Shown here one piece after another: positions 32,454 through 41,406 of a stretch of DNA of 64,000 nucleotides. Source of the DNA: Geothrix sp. (GTDB lineage Bacteria; Acidobacteriota; Holophagae; Holophagales; Holophagaceae); the NCBI RefSeq assembly GCF_030219325.1, contig NZ_CP126625.1, positions 1,600,857 to 1,664,856 of the forward strand. Reading direction: 5' to 3'. The position numbers and the translations under genes are program-made. Numbering within the stretch: position 1 is the stretch's first letter; every line of letters starts with the position of its first letter. The notes beneath the pieces were generated by a model. The model had not been told where the DNA came from, did no database searches, and saw only the letters and a program-made list of their open reading frames with translations.

Positions 32454-34231
32454 GGTTCGAGCACCTTGATGGATTCGATCTTCGCGCCCAGTTCCAGGTC
32501 ATCGAGGATCTTCATGGCGCGGTCCAGGTCCTCCACCTCACCCATGCGCGTGTACTTGCCCGTGAGGTGGGGCGTGGCGTTGGTGGTGATGAAGAACTGG
32601 CTGCCGCCCGTGTCCTTGCCCGACAGCGCCATGCCCACGCTGCCCGGGCCGTACCAGGTCAGCGAGTTCTCGCAGCGCACCGTGTAGCCCGGCCCGCCGT
32701 CCATGGTGTCGTAGGGCGAGCCCATCTGAACCACGAAGTCCGGCACCACGCGGGGCACCAGCCGCCCGTTGAAGTAGCCCTTCTTTGTGAGCAGCACCAG
32801 GTTGGCGACGTTCATGGGGGCCAGCGTGGGATCGAGCCGCAGTGTCACGCTGCGCGTGCCGCTGAAGGAAATACGCACCCGCACCGGCTTGCCGAGCTCC
32901 GCCAGCCGCGTGGCCTCCTTCAAGATGGCCGCATCCGTCTTCGTGGGTTTCGGCGCCCCGGGCCAGGCGGTCGCCGGATCCAGCTTCACCAGGGCCTGGT
33001 AGGCCTCCCAGCGGCAGGCCCAGTCCGGGTGCTGCAGCCAGGGTCGCAGTTGGGCCTTCTGGTCTTCCGGCGTCATCTTCCAGCGGGCGTAGCTCTGGAT
33101 GAGCGTTTGCTGCGCTTCGAACTGCGTATCAGCCCAGGTACGCTGGGTGAGGGTGGCGAGGTCGGCGGGGGCGGAGGGCAGGTCTTCGATGGCGGCGGCG
33201 CGGGCTGTGGCATCGTCTCCAGCGAGGAGACGAGACCGAAGCAAGTCAGCCCGTTCGGGGGCCTGGTGCCGGAGGGCGGGGAGCAGCGAGCCAAGTAGCA
33301 GGGGATTCGATACGCCAAGGGGTGACTCCTGCTTCAAAGCTGGCTCGAGGAAGGGCAGAGGCGTCTCCATTTTGGCCAGGGCCTGAAATCCGTACCACTG
33401 GACCAGGGGTTGGGTCGCGCAGGGCCAAGGGGCACCGCCCACCTGGAAGGCCTCGGCCGGAGCAGGGCTGGGCACGCCCTCTGCCAGCCGGGAGAGGATG
33501 CCCACACAGGCCTGCTCGAGGGTCTGCGGCCCTGGGCGCTGGAGACCCAGGCTGGGCCAGGCCGGGGATTCGGGCTTGAGCGCCTGGAAGGCGCCGAGGG
33601 CCAGGTCCCGTCGCCGGGCCCATGGCGCCCGGTTCCACGCATCCATCAACGCCAGCACGCTTCCCGGCGTGGCCGGCACCAGCGGCAGCAGCTCCTTCTC
33701 CTTCCCCGCCATCACCAGCCGCAGCCGCGCGGCCTGGGCTCGGACGGGATCGACCTTGCCGGCCTTCTGTCGCGCGTCGAGGAAGGATTGCAGGGCAGGG
33801 GACACCTCGGCGCCGTTCAGTCGCGCCGCGGCGATCGACGCTTCCAGCTGCAGGTGCTTCGGCCAGGTGGCGGCGTCGGTGGCGGAAAGGCCGTCCAGCG
33901 CCGTGAGGGCCTTCGGGCTTTTCAGGCGGTTCAGCATGAACAAGGCGGTGAAGCGCTCCTGGGGGGTGTGGGCCTCCTTGGCCTTGGCCTCCCAGATCTC
34001 CAGCGTGGGCTTCTCCAGCTCCGGCGGCAGCAGGGCGGGGGCCCCCGGCGCCCCGATCCGCATGAGGGTCCGCTCCAGCCGCGCCCGGTCCGCAGGGGGG
34101 AGGGCGGCCTTCTGGGCCTCGGTCCAGGTCATCGGCTGGCGGGCCCACTCGGCTTGGATGGCGTCGCGGACCGTGAAGTGGGGGCCCTGGCCCAGCAGAG
34201 GAAGGCTCAGGAGCAGGAGGAGGCGGCGCAT
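32450..34231 (-). CDS. Exported protein with helical (HEAT-like) N-terminus and cyclophilin-type peptidyl-prolyl isomerase domain
   Basis: A 593-residue protein. The ATG at 34231, with GAGG upstream, gives a signal peptide (MRRLLLLLSLPLLGQG). Residues about 30-420 are alpha-helical and Leu/Ala-rich, with pairs of helices resembling HEAT or TPR-like repeats. Residues about 430-593 are a cyclophilin: VTLRLDPTLAPMNVANLVLLTKKGYFNG, VVPDFVVQMG, SVGMALSGKDTGGSQFFITTNATPHLTGKYT. The active-site FxxQ/SQFF region is intact, though the usual Arg of the FHRV motif is replaced (LVPRVVPDF). It probably assists protein folding in the periplasm. Confidence 0.8.
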   Translation of the reverse strand: MRRLLLLLSLPLLGQGPHFTVRDAIQAEWARQPMTWTEAQKAALPPADRARLERTLMRIGAPGAPALLPPELEKPTLEIWEAKAKEAHTPQERFTALFMLNRLKSPKALTALDGLSATDAATWPKHLQLEASIAAARLNGAEVSPALQSFLDARQKAGKVDPVRAQAARLRLVMAGKEKELLPLVPATPGSVLALMDAWNRAPWARRRDLALGAFQALKPESPAWPSLGLQRPGPQTLEQACVGILSRLAEGVPSPAPAEAFQVGGAPWPCATQPLVQWYGFQALAKMETPLPFLEPALKQESPLGVSNPLLLGSLLPALRHQAPERADLLRSRLLAGDDATARAAAIEDLPSAPADLATLTQRTWADTQFEAQQTLIQSYARWKMTPEDQKAQLRPWLQHPDWACRWEAYQALVKLDPATAWPGAPKPTKTDAAILKEATRLAELGKPVRVRISFSGTRSVTLRLDPTLAPMNVANLVLLTKKGYFNGRLVPRVVPDFVVQMGSPYDTMDGGPGYTVRCENSLTWYGPGSVGMALSGKDTGGSQFFITTNATPHLTGKYTRMGEVEDLDRAMKILDDLELGAKIESIKVLEP

Positions 34232-34306
34232 GGGGACCTCGGGATGCTTCATGCTAGCCCATGCCATCAGGGCGCTTCGGGCACAATGGGGCGTGGAGGT
34301 GCGGTG

Positions 34307-35455
34307 GTGGGTCAGGTGAAGCCGGGGCATGAGCGCTTGCGGGAGCTGCTCCCGGCCTTCGAGCAACCCGAGGTCTGGATCCGCTTTCCGCGCCAGCTGG
34401 GGGACGTGATCTTCTCGATTCCCTTCTTCTTCGCCCTGCAGCGCAGCTGGAACGCCGTGGCCGAGGCCCAGGGCAAGAAGATCCGCTGGGTGGCCGTGGG
34501 CCACGCCATCGGCGCCGCCATCTTCAGCGAGGCCCACCCCGACTTCATCGCCGAGAGCGTCATCGAGGCGGGCCGGGACCAGAAGCCTGATCCCTGGGCC
34601 CTCGTGGCCCGCTGGCGCACCCGCCCCCCGGTGGCCTTCGTGAACCTGAGCCAGTCCGCGCGCCTGGCCTTCGCCGCCTGGCTGGCCCGGGTGCCGATCC
34701 GCGCCGGCGACACCGACAACCACCTGGGTTTCCTCTACCACCACACCTTCACCTACCGGGACCTTCCCATCCACATCGTGCGGCGCTACGAGCCGCTGCT
34801 GGCCCAGCTCACGGGCAGCTCGCGCCTCGAATGGACGCCCATGCGGCCCGCGCAGTTCGGCGGCCAGGGCGGCTTTGAGTTGCTGCGCCAGGCCGGGTGG
34901 AAAGGTGGCCCCTACGTCACGCTCTCCTTCGGCACCCGCGGCTACAACAAGCGCTGGTTCCCGGAGCTCCCCCAGTGGACCGGCTTCGCGCGCCTGGCCC
35001 AGGCGGCCGGTCTCGAGGTGGTGTGGCTCGGCGGGCCTGACGAGGTGGAGCTGGGGGGCCAGCTGGCCGCCCAGGTGTCCGGCAGCCTGAACCTCACGGG
35101 ACGCACCTCCATTCCCCAGGCCTGCGCCATCCAGAGCGAGGCCTGGGGCAACGTGGCCGTGGACACGGGCCTGGCCCACACGGCGGCCGGCACGGGACGG
35201 CCCACGCTCACCGTCAACGGCGCCTCCCCCGAGGAGCTCATCAATCCCCTGGGTCCCTTTGCGCTCTCGGTGCGTGGCCCTTGCATCGACGCCGGTGAAT
35301 CCCGCACCACGGGCCTGAAGGTGGAACTGGACAGCACGGCCTTCCGGGTCTCGCCGCTGCGCGTCTGGAACCTGCTCCAGGGCCTGGTCGCCGAGCACGA
35401 CGGGGGCCGGAAGCTCCCCGCAGAACTGCCGGAGGCCCTTCGTGAGCGTGCCTGA
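34307..35455 (+). CDS. Glycosyltransferase family 9 (heptosyltransferase-like), gene 1
   Basis: About 382 residues; several in-frame starts are possible. I choose the GTG at 34307, 6 bases after GGAGGT; an ATG at 34286 has no ribosome site. The GT9 N-terminal motif IRFPRQLGDVIFSIPFF (cf. VRxxxxGDxxxxxP) is followed by the donor-binding half with YVTLSFGTRGYNKRWFPE, WLGGPDE, and AVDTGLAHTAAGTGRPTLTVNGA. Such enzymes add heptose or related sugars to the LPS core. The gene overlaps the next GT9 gene by 14 bases, so they are coupled. Confidence 0.8.
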   Translation: MGQVKPGHERLRELLPAFEQPEVWIRFPRQLGDVIFSIPFFFALQRSWNAVAEAQGKKIRWVAVGHAIGAAIFSEAHPDFIAESVIEAGRDQKPDPWALVARWRTRPPVAFVNLSQSARLAFAAWLARVPIRAGDTDNHLGFLYHHTFTYRDLPIHIVRRYEPLLAQLTGSSRLEWTPMRPAQFGGQGGFELLRQAGWKGGPYVTLSFGTRGYNKRWFPELPQWTGFARLAQAAGLEVVWLGGPDEVELGGQLAAQVSGSLNLTGRTSIPQACAIQSEAWGNVAVDTGLAHTAAGTGRPTLTVNGASPEELINPLGPFALSVRGPCIDAGESRTTGLKVELDSTAFRVSPLRVWNLLQGLVAEHDGGRKLPAELPEALRERA

Positions 35456-36452
35456 GGGGGCCCTCTGGGTCCGCCTGCCACGCTTCATCGGCGACGCGGT
35501 GATGATCACCCAGGCCGTGGCGCCCCTGCAGGCCCTGGGCCACGGGCTGGTGGCCTGGGGACCGGCCCCGGTGGTGGAGCTCTTCGAGGGCGCCGCTCCC
35601 TATGCCTCTGTGGTGGCCGACCCGGTCGGTAAGCAGGGCGCCTCCGCCATGGCCGGCCTGCTGAAGGGGCACCAGGCCGCGGGCGTGGTGAACCTGCCCC
35701 GGAGCCTGCGGGCCACCCTGGCCGCGCGGCAGGCCGGCCTGCCGCTGCGGGTGGGCTGGTCGCCCTGGCTGACGGGCTTCCTGGCCACGCACCGCCTGGA
35801 CTACGGGCGCCTCGAGGGCCATCAGCTGGACCGCTACCAGAAGCTGCTGAGGATGGCCTTCCCGGCGCTGGACACCTCGGGGCACCTGTCCTTCCGCCCG
35901 AGGGCCGCCGCGCAGCTGCAGGCGCAGGAGCTGCTCAAGGCGAGCCTCGGTTCCCGACCCTACGCCGTGCTGGCGTTGGGGGCCATGAGCTGGAACAAGA
36001 AGCTGGGCGCCGGGCCCTTCGCCGCGGCGGCCTGCCACCTGCAGGGTCTGGGGCTCCAGGTGGTGCTCCTGGGGGCTCCGGGCGAGGACCAGGTCCACGC
36101 CGCCCTGGTGGCGGCCCAGGCCCCGGGCGTGGTGGATCTGTCCGGTCAGGCGCCCCTCTCGGTGGCGGCGGGCATCCTGGCGGGGGCACGCGTCGCCCTG
36201 GGCAACGACTCGGCCCTGAGCCACCTGGCGGCGGCCTGCGGTGTGCCCGTGGTCGTGGCTTTCGGCCCCACGGATCCCGCCCTGACCTGTCCCCGCGGAC
36301 CCTGGGTGCGCGCGGTGCGCGATGAGCGCCTGTCCTGCCTGGTCTGCCAGCGGGGGGACTGCAGGACGGAGGGCCATCCCTGCATGCAAAGCCTGGACGC
36401 TGGGCTGATCTGCCGCGCCCTGGACGAAGGACTCGCCGCTTCTCATGCGTGA
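35442..36452 (+). CDS. Glycosyltransferase family 9 (heptosyltransferase-like), gene 2
   Basis: A 336-residue enzyme beginning at a GTG inside the end of the previous gene. It carries VRLPRFIGDAVMITQAVAPLQAL, then AVLALGAMSWNKKLG, VLLGAPGE, and ALGNDSALSHLAAACGVPVVVAFGPTDP, all GT9 hallmarks. The C-terminal CLVCQRGDCRTEGHPCMQSL resembles the cysteine-rich tail seen in heptosyltransferase II (WaaF). It probably acts with gene 1 in LPS core assembly on the inner membrane's cytoplasmic face. It converges with fcl, 18 bases away. Confidence 0.83.
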   Translation: MSVPEGALWVRLPRFIGDAVMITQAVAPLQALGHGLVAWGPAPVVELFEGAAPYASVVADPVGKQGASAMAGLLKGHQAAGVVNLPRSLRATLAARQAGLPLRVGWSPWLTGFLATHRLDYGRLEGHQLDRYQKLLRMAFPALDTSGHLSFRPRAAAQLQAQELLKASLGSRPYAVLALGAMSWNKKLGAGPFAAAACHLQGLGLQVVLLGAPGEDQVHAALVAAQAPGVVDLSGQAPLSVAAGILAGARVALGNDSALSHLAAACGVPVVVAFGPTDPALTCPRGPWVRAVRDERLSCLVCQRGDCRTEGHPCMQSLDAGLICRALDEGLAASHA

Positions 36453-36470
36453 GGGGCGGGCTGTGGCGGA

Positions 36471-37436
36471 CTAGCCCTTGCTGGCAGAAGCCAGGGCGCC
36501 CTGCATCCATGCCACGGTCCGCCGCAGGCCCTCATCGAGCCGGGTGGGGGCCTGCCAGCCGAAGCGCTCCAGGGCCCGGGAGGTATCCAGCTGGCGCCGG
36601 GGCTGGCCATCCGGGTAGGCGGGGTTGAATCGGAGCTCCCCTTCGAAGCCCGTGAGGGTCTGGATCTTCAGGGCCAGGTCGCGGATCGTGATCTCCTCGC
36701 CGGTGCCGAGGTTGACCGGGTCCCCGCCTTCGTAGCGCGACAGACCCTCGACGATGCCGTGGGCGGCGTCCTCGACGAAGAGGAACTCTCGGCTGGGGCT
36801 CCCGGTGCCCCAGAGCTCGACATGATCGTGGCCCTGGGTTTTGGCCTCGATGAACTTGCGGATGAGGGCGGGGATGACGTGGTTGGTGGCCAGGTCCAGA
36901 TGGTCGCCGGGGCCGTAGAGGTTCACGGGGATGAGGAAGATCCCCCGGGTGCCGTACTCCTGGCGGTAGGCCTGCAGCTGCACCAGCAGGGCCTTCTTGG
37001 CGACGCCGTACGGCGCGTTGGTCTCCTCGGGGTAGCCGTTCCAGATGTCGTCCTCGTGGAAGGGCACGGGGCAGAACTTCGGATAGGCGCAGACGGTGCC
37101 GAGCACCAGCACCTTCTCGATGGCCTCGGCGCGGCAGGCCTCGATGAGGTGCAGGCCCATGGCCATGTTGGCGAAGAAGAAGGAACCCGGGTGGGCGCGG
37201 TTGGCACCGATCCCCCCGACCCGGGCGGCCAGATGCACGACGCCCGAGGGGCGGTGCTCCCGGATGAAGCGGGTCGCGGCGACGGGATCCAGCAAGTCCA
37301 GCTCGCTGGAGCGGGGGGCGAGGACCTCGGCACCACGCTCCCGGAGCTCAGCCACGACATGGCGACCCAGGAAGCCGTTGCCGCCGGTCACCCAGATGCG
37401 CTTGCCGGGCAGGGGGAAGGTGGTGGGGAGTGTCAT
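36471..37436 (-). CDS. fcl: GDP-L-fucose synthase
   Basis: A 321-residue SDR enzyme that epimerises and reduces GDP-4-keto-6-deoxy-mannose to GDP-L-fucose. NADP-binding GxxGxxG is VTGGNGFLG; the catalytic YxxxK is in NAPYGVAKKALL; the serine-equivalent region is LVLGTVCAYP. NLYGPGDHLDLATNHVIPALIRKFIEAK and REFLFVEDAAHGI match Fcl closely. It uses the product of gmd, encoded two genes upstream in the same direction. In place of the usual SSxC there is GTVC. Confidence 0.88.
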   Translation of the reverse strand: MTLPTTFPLPGKRIWVTGGNGFLGRHVVAELRERGAEVLAPRSSELDLLDPVAATRFIREHRPSGVVHLAARVGGIGANRAHPGSFFFANMAMGLHLIEACRAEAIEKVLVLGTVCAYPKFCPVPFHEDDIWNGYPEETNAPYGVAKKALLVQLQAYRQEYGTRGIFLIPVNLYGPGDHLDLATNHVIPALIRKFIEAKTQGHDHVELWGTGSPSREFLFVEDAAHGIVEGLSRYEGGDPVNLGTGEEITIRDLALKIQTLTGFEGELRFNPAYPDGQPRRQLDTSRALERFGWQAPTRLDEGLRRTVAWMQGALASASKG

Positions 37437-37572
37437 GCGGGTGGACCTCGGGGGCAGGAGCGCCGGTCCGCCTGGCTCAGGCAGGACCGTCGGGCGCGAT
37501 TCCAATAGGATGCCAGACCTCCCGCAGTCCCAGGCCCCCAAGTGTCGAGTGCCGCGGCGCCCGGCCTTCGGC

Positions 37573-38442
37573 CTAGCGGGGCTCCCGCACGGCGTGGCGC
37601 TCGGCCCGGGTGGTCTTTCGGCGGTGGGGCAGGAACGCCATGAGGCGGTCGCGCCAGCGCTGGCCGGGCGTGACTTCGCCAGCCCGGCGCGCCACGACGA
37701 ACTGGTCGTACCAGAAAATCGCCTTGGTGATCGCGGTGACTTCGAAGCCGGCCCGCGCCAGGATTTCGCGGATGGCGCCCGCGGTGTAGAGGTAAAGGTG
37801 GTCTCCGGGCAGGAACATGGGCCAGTCCACCCCCTCCCCCCGGTAGCAGGGGAGCTGGAGGAGGAGCGCCCCGCCCGGTGCGAGGGCGCCGAGCATGGCC
37901 TGGGCCGTGGCCAAGGGTGTGCTGAGGTGCTCGAAGAGATCGAAGGCCGCGATGACGTCGTAGCTCCAGCGCGGCAGGTCCACGGCCGGGAAGAAGCCCG
38001 GCTGCACATGGGGCAGGTCGAAGCGTTCCCGGGCAAAAGCGCAGGTCTCCGGGCTCACCTCCACGCCGACCACTTCCGCGATCCCATGGCTGCGGCAGTA
38101 GGCGAGGAAGCCGCCGTGCGAGCAGCCGATTTCCAGGACCGACTGGCAGGTGGGCTGGTAGCGCCGGAGAATGCGGTACCACACGGGAATGCGGTCGCCG
38201 AAATCCTGGCGGGCGCGAACCTCGATGGGGGGCAGGTTCAGCTGGCGGGCCCGGTCATGCCAGTAGGCGTCGAGGTGGTAGTGATCCTGGAGGCCCTCCG
38301 TGCTGAGGATCTCCTGCGCGACCTGGGTGCCGCAGCGGAGGCAGCTGAAGTAGGCGGGATGGGGCGAGGGGCCCAGCGCGCCGCCGCACCAGCAGGTGGC
38401 CGCGGAGGTGCTCTCCTGCTTCTCAGCAGGTCCGCTGGCCAC
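37573..38442 (-). CDS. Class I SAM-dependent methyltransferase with N-terminal zinc-ribbon-like cysteines
   Basis: A 289-residue protein starting at a GTG at 38442, after GAGGAAG. The N-terminus holds CWC and CLRC pairs (a possible zinc ribbon, as in sugar C-methyltransferases). The SAM site is VLEIGCSHGGFLAYCRSHG, and AAFDLFEHLSTP is the post-II motif with D/E-H of Methyltransf_23 enzymes. It lies 9 bases after gmd in a polysaccharide operon, so it most likely methylates a sugar or the growing glycan. Its exact target cannot be told. Confidence 0.72.
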   Translation of the reverse strand: MASGPAEKQESTSAATCWCGGALGPSPHPAYFSCLRCGTQVAQEILSTEGLQDHYHLDAYWHDRARQLNLPPIEVRARQDFGDRIPVWYRILRRYQPTCQSVLEIGCSHGGFLAYCRSHGIAEVVGVEVSPETCAFARERFDLPHVQPGFFPAVDLPRWSYDVIAAFDLFEHLSTPLATAQAMLGALAPGGALLLQLPCYRGEGVDWPMFLPGDHLYLYTAGAIREILARAGFEVTAITKAIFWYDQFVVARRAGEVTPGQRWRDRLMAFLPHRRKTTRAERHAVREPR

Positions 38443-38451
38443 GGGTCTTCC

Positions 38452-39501
38452 TCACCGGTAGCCTCCGCGGGGGGCCTCTTCGTGGCCCGCCTTCCGGAGC
38501 ACCAGCTCCCGCTCGGCCAGGCGGAGGTCGCATTCCACCATCATCCGGGCCAGGGTGGCGACATCGGTGCGGGGCTCCCAGCCGAGCAGCTTGCGGGCCT
38601 TGGCGGGGTCACCCTCGAGGTGATCGACCTCGGCGGGCCGGAAGTAGCGGGGATCGGTCTCCACATACTGCTTCCAGTCCAGGTCGAGCTGTTCGAAGAC
38701 CAGGGCCAGGAAGTCCTGGATGGAGATGGACACGCCCGTGGCCACCACGTAGTCATCGGGCCGCTCCTGCTGGAGCATCCGCCACATGGCTTCCACGTAG
38801 TCGCCGGCGAAGCCCCAGTCCCGCTTGGCCTGGGTGTTGCCCAGGAAGAGCTTGTCCTGCAGGCCCAGCTTGATGCGGGTGGCGGCCCGGGTGATCTTGC
38901 GGGTGACGAAGGTCTCGCCGCGGCGGGGGCTCTCGTGGTTGAAGAGGATGCCGTTGGCCACGAACATGCCGTAGCTCTCGCGGTGGTTCACGCCCTGGTA
39001 GTGGGCATAGACCTTGGCGCAGGCGTAGGGGCTGCGGGGCTCGAAGCGAGTGCCTTCATGCTGGCGGGGCTTGGCGGAGCCGAACATCTCAGAGCTGCCC
39101 GCCTGGTAGAGGCGCACCTGGTTCCCGGTGGCGTCCTGGTAGGCCCGCACGGCCTCCAGCAGGCGCAGCACGCCGAGGCCCACGACATCGGCCGTGAACT
39201 CCGGCTGGTCGAAGCTCACCCGCACGTGGCTCTGGGCCCCCAGGTTGTAGACCTCGGTGGGCTTGACCTGGTCGAGGAGACGGCGCAGGGCGCCGCCATC
39301 CGTGAGGTCGCCGTAGTGAAGATGCAGCTTCGGGGACTGGTGGGGGTCGATGTAGAGGTGGTCAATGCGGTCGGTGTTGAAGTTGGAGGCCCGGCGGATG
39401 ACGCCGTGGACTTCGTAGCCCTTGGCGAGCAGGAGCTCGGCTAGGTAGCTGCCGTCCTGCCCGGTGATGCCGGTGATGAGGGCGATGGGGGATTGGGGCA
39501 A
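38452..39501 (-). CDS. gmd: GDP-mannose 4,6-dehydratase
   Basis: A 349-residue SDR enzyme starting at a TTG at 39501; no ATG or GTG is better placed. NADP-binding [32 protein letters not shown], and [16 protein letters not shown] are the usual Gmd blocks. The catalytic triad is in [16 protein letters not shown] and [32 protein letters not shown] is nearly invariant in the family. It makes GDP-4-keto-6-deoxy-D-mannose, a branch point to GDP-L-fucose (fcl) and GDP-perosamine (the aminotransferase upstream). Confidence 0.95.
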   Translation of the reverse strand: MPQSPIALITGITGQDGSYLAELLLAKGYEVHGVIRRASNFNTDRIDHLYIDPHQSPKLHLHYGDLTDGGALRRLLDQVKPTEVYNLGAQSHVRVSFDQPEFTADVVGLGVLRLLEAVRAYQDATGNQVRLYQAGSSEMFGSAKPRQHEGTRFEPRSPYACAKVYAHYQGVNHRESYGMFVANGILFNHESPRRGETFVTRKITRAATRIKLGLQDKLFLGNTQAKRDWGFAGDYVEAMWRMLQQERPDDYVVATGVSISIQDFLALVFEQLDLDWKQYVETDPRYFRPAEVDHLEGDPAKARKLLGWEPRTDVATLARMMVECDLRLAERELVLRKAGHEEAPRGGYR

Positions 39502-39565
39502 GGGGCACCTGGAAGGTAGAAGGGTCGCGGGTTTGTGTGTAGCGGCCCCAGTATGCCATGGGCCT

Positions 39566-40210
39566 TCAGGAGGCCGGCCGGGGGACTGCCGGCACTCCTA
39601 CGAGTGTCGCGGAACCCGGGTGGTCCGCCACGATTGCCGCGCCGGCCCCAACGCGCGTGTCCGGGCCGAGGGTCACCCTCGGACGCACGCAGCTACCTAC
39701 GCCGAGATCACACCTGTTCCCCAGGGTCACCCAGCCAGCTAGCCGTACGCCAGGGCCCAGGCTGCAGCAGGCACCGAGGCTGCCGTTGTGGGCGATGGAA
39801 CTCCCCACGTTGAGCAGTGCGTGCTCGCCGACTTTCACATGAGTCTCCAAGACTGCCTGGGCCATGAGGACTGAGCCCTCGCCCACGCTGCAGGCCGGGC
39901 CGATGATGGCGCTGGGATGGATCAGGGTGGCGAACCGGAACCCCTTCGAGGCATAGACCTGGGCCACCTTTTCGCGAAGAGATGGCTCGCCGAGGCCCAG
40001 TACGATCAGGGCTGACGAGGCGGGTGGAGCCGCGAGGAAGGTCGATTCGTCCTGAACCTCCAGACCCTCTGGATTGAACTCAAGACTTCCGTTGATCACC
40101 AGGAAGCCGCGGACCTTCCAGGGCTGCGGACCGGCCGCCTCCATGGCCCGGGCCACCGCCCAGACCTCGAGGGCCGCCCCGCTGCCGCCGACGATCCAGA
40201 GATCCTGCAT
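39566..40210 (-). CDS. NeuD/PglD/PerB-type sugar O- or N-acyltransferase (left-handed beta-helix)
   Basis: A 214-residue protein. The N-terminal half is a Rossmann-like nucleotide-sugar domain ([19 protein letters not shown]). The C-terminal half has hexapeptide repeats of a left-handed beta helix ([20 protein letters not shown] and onward), with a candidate catalytic His in [11 protein letters not shown] and the family ending GVPAVPR. Its start overlaps the stop of the aminotransferase gene by one base, so it probably acetylates the amino sugar that enzyme makes, as PerB does for GDP-perosamine. Confidence 0.82.
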   Translation of the reverse strand: MQDLWIVGGSGAALEVWAVARAMEAAGPQPWKVRGFLVINGSLEFNPEGLEVQDESTFLAAPPASSALIVLGLGEPSLREKVAQVYASKGFRFATLIHPSAIIGPACSVGEGSVLMAQAVLETHVKVGEHALLNVGSSIAHNGSLGACCSLGPGVRLAGWVTLGNRCDLGVGSCVRPRVTLGPDTRVGAGAAIVADHPGSATLVGVPAVPRPAS

Positions 40211-41331
40211 CAGCGTTCCAGGCCTGACGTGATCGCCTGGCAAATGCGGTCGAGGTCCGCGTCCCCCAGGGCGGTGTAGGTGGGCAGGTTGATGCCGGTG
40301 TCCCCCAGCTCTTCGGCCACGGGTAGCGGCCGGTCCTGCCGGAAGGACGGATCGGAGTACATCGGAAGCCGGTGCATGGGCGGGAAGAAGGGGCGGGTCT
40401 CGATGTGATGTTCTGCCAGGAAGGCCATCAGGGGATCCCGCTTGACCGCGGGAACCCGGATGCAGGAGAGCCAGTGGACGGAACTGGCCCAGGGGGCCTC
40501 GCTGGCGAGCTGGAGGCCCAGATGCTCGGCGTGCGGCGCCAGGCGTTCGCGGTAGCCCTGGGCGATCCGCAGGCGGTGCGCGATCAGTTCCTCCGCGCGT
40601 TCCAGCTGGGCGCAGCCCAGGGCCGCGGCGAGGTTGGTCAGGCGGTAGTTGTAGCCCACCATTGGGAACCAGTAGCGGCGCTCGGGATCCATGCCCTGGC
40701 CGCGGAGCTGGCGGAGGCGGGCGGCCAGGGCATCGTCATCCGTCGTGACCATGCCGCCCTCGCCGGTGGTGAGGATCTTGTTGCCGTAGAAGCTGAAGGT
40801 GGCCGCCAGGCCGAGGCCGCCGACCGTCTTCCCCTCTACCTTGGCGCCGTGGGCCTCGGCGGCGTCCTCGATGACCGGGATGCCGTGGCGGCGGCCGATC
40901 TCAAGCAGTCTCGCCATGGGGGCGGGGTGCCCGTACAGGTGGACGGCCATGATGGCCTTGGTGCGCGGGGTGATGGCCGCTTCCACCTTGGCCGGGTCCA
41001 GGTTCCACGTGATGGCTTCCGAATCCACGAGGACCGGGCGGGCGCCGGTGTAGGTCACGGCATTGGCGGAGGCCACATAGGTGAAGGAGGGGACGATGAC
41101 CTCGTCCCCGGGGCCGATGCCCATGCCGAGGAGCAGGAGGTGGATGGCCACGGTGCCGTTGGCGCAGGCCAGGGCGTGGCGGACGCCGCAGAACCGGGCG
41201 AAGTCGGCCTCGAAGCGGGTGAGGAAGCGGCCGGTGGAGGAGATCCAGCCCTCCTGGATGGCCTGGGAGACATAGGCGAGCTCGTTGCCGCCAAGGTCCG
41301 GCTGGGCCACGGGGAGGTGGGGGTGGGTCAC
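40210..41331 (-). CDS. DegT/DnrJ/EryC1/StrS-type sugar aminotransferase, probably GDP-perosamine synthase
   Basis: A 373-residue PLP enzyme. The start is the GTG at 41331, preceded by AGGAG, giving VTHPHLPVAQPDLGGNE. The PLP lysine is in FSFYGNKILTTGEGG; other family motifs are ACANGTVAIHLLLLG, VPSFTYVASANAV and VIEDAAEAHGA. With gmd in the same operon, the natural substrate is GDP-4-keto-6-deoxymannose, giving GDP-perosamine, as with PerA/RfbE. Related enzymes act on UDP-sugars, so the assignment is contextual. It is coupled to the acyltransferase gene downstream. Confidence 0.82.
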   Translation of the reverse strand: MTHPHLPVAQPDLGGNELAYVSQAIQEGWISSTGRFLTRFEADFARFCGVRHALACANGTVAIHLLLLGMGIGPGDEVIVPSFTYVASANAVTYTGARPVLVDSEAITWNLDPAKVEAAITPRTKAIMAVHLYGHPAPMARLLEIGRRHGIPVIEDAAEAHGAKVEGKTVGGLGLAATFSFYGNKILTTGEGGMVTTDDDALAARLRQLRGQGMDPERRYWFPMVGYNYRLTNLAAALGCAQLERAEELIAHRLRIAQGYRERLAPHAEHLGLQLASEAPWASSVHWLSCIRVPAVKRDPLMAFLAEHHIETRPFFPPMHRLPMYSDPSFRQDRPLPVAEELGDTGINLPTYTALGDADLDRICQAITSGLER

Positions 41332-41383
41332 GGTGCCGCTCCTGGTTTCAAGGAATGCACGAGGATACGGCCCCCGGCGCCCT

Positions 41384-41400
41384 CCCGGCAAGCCGCCGGG
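41384..41400 (-). other. GC-rich hairpin downstream of the GT1 gene
   Basis: CCCGGC (41384-41389) and GCCGGG (41395-41400) pair around AAGCC. It lies just after the GT1 stop and before the aminotransferase start. There is no T run, so it may only pause transcription or stabilise the message. Confidence 0.35.
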
Positions 41401-41406
41401 CTCTGG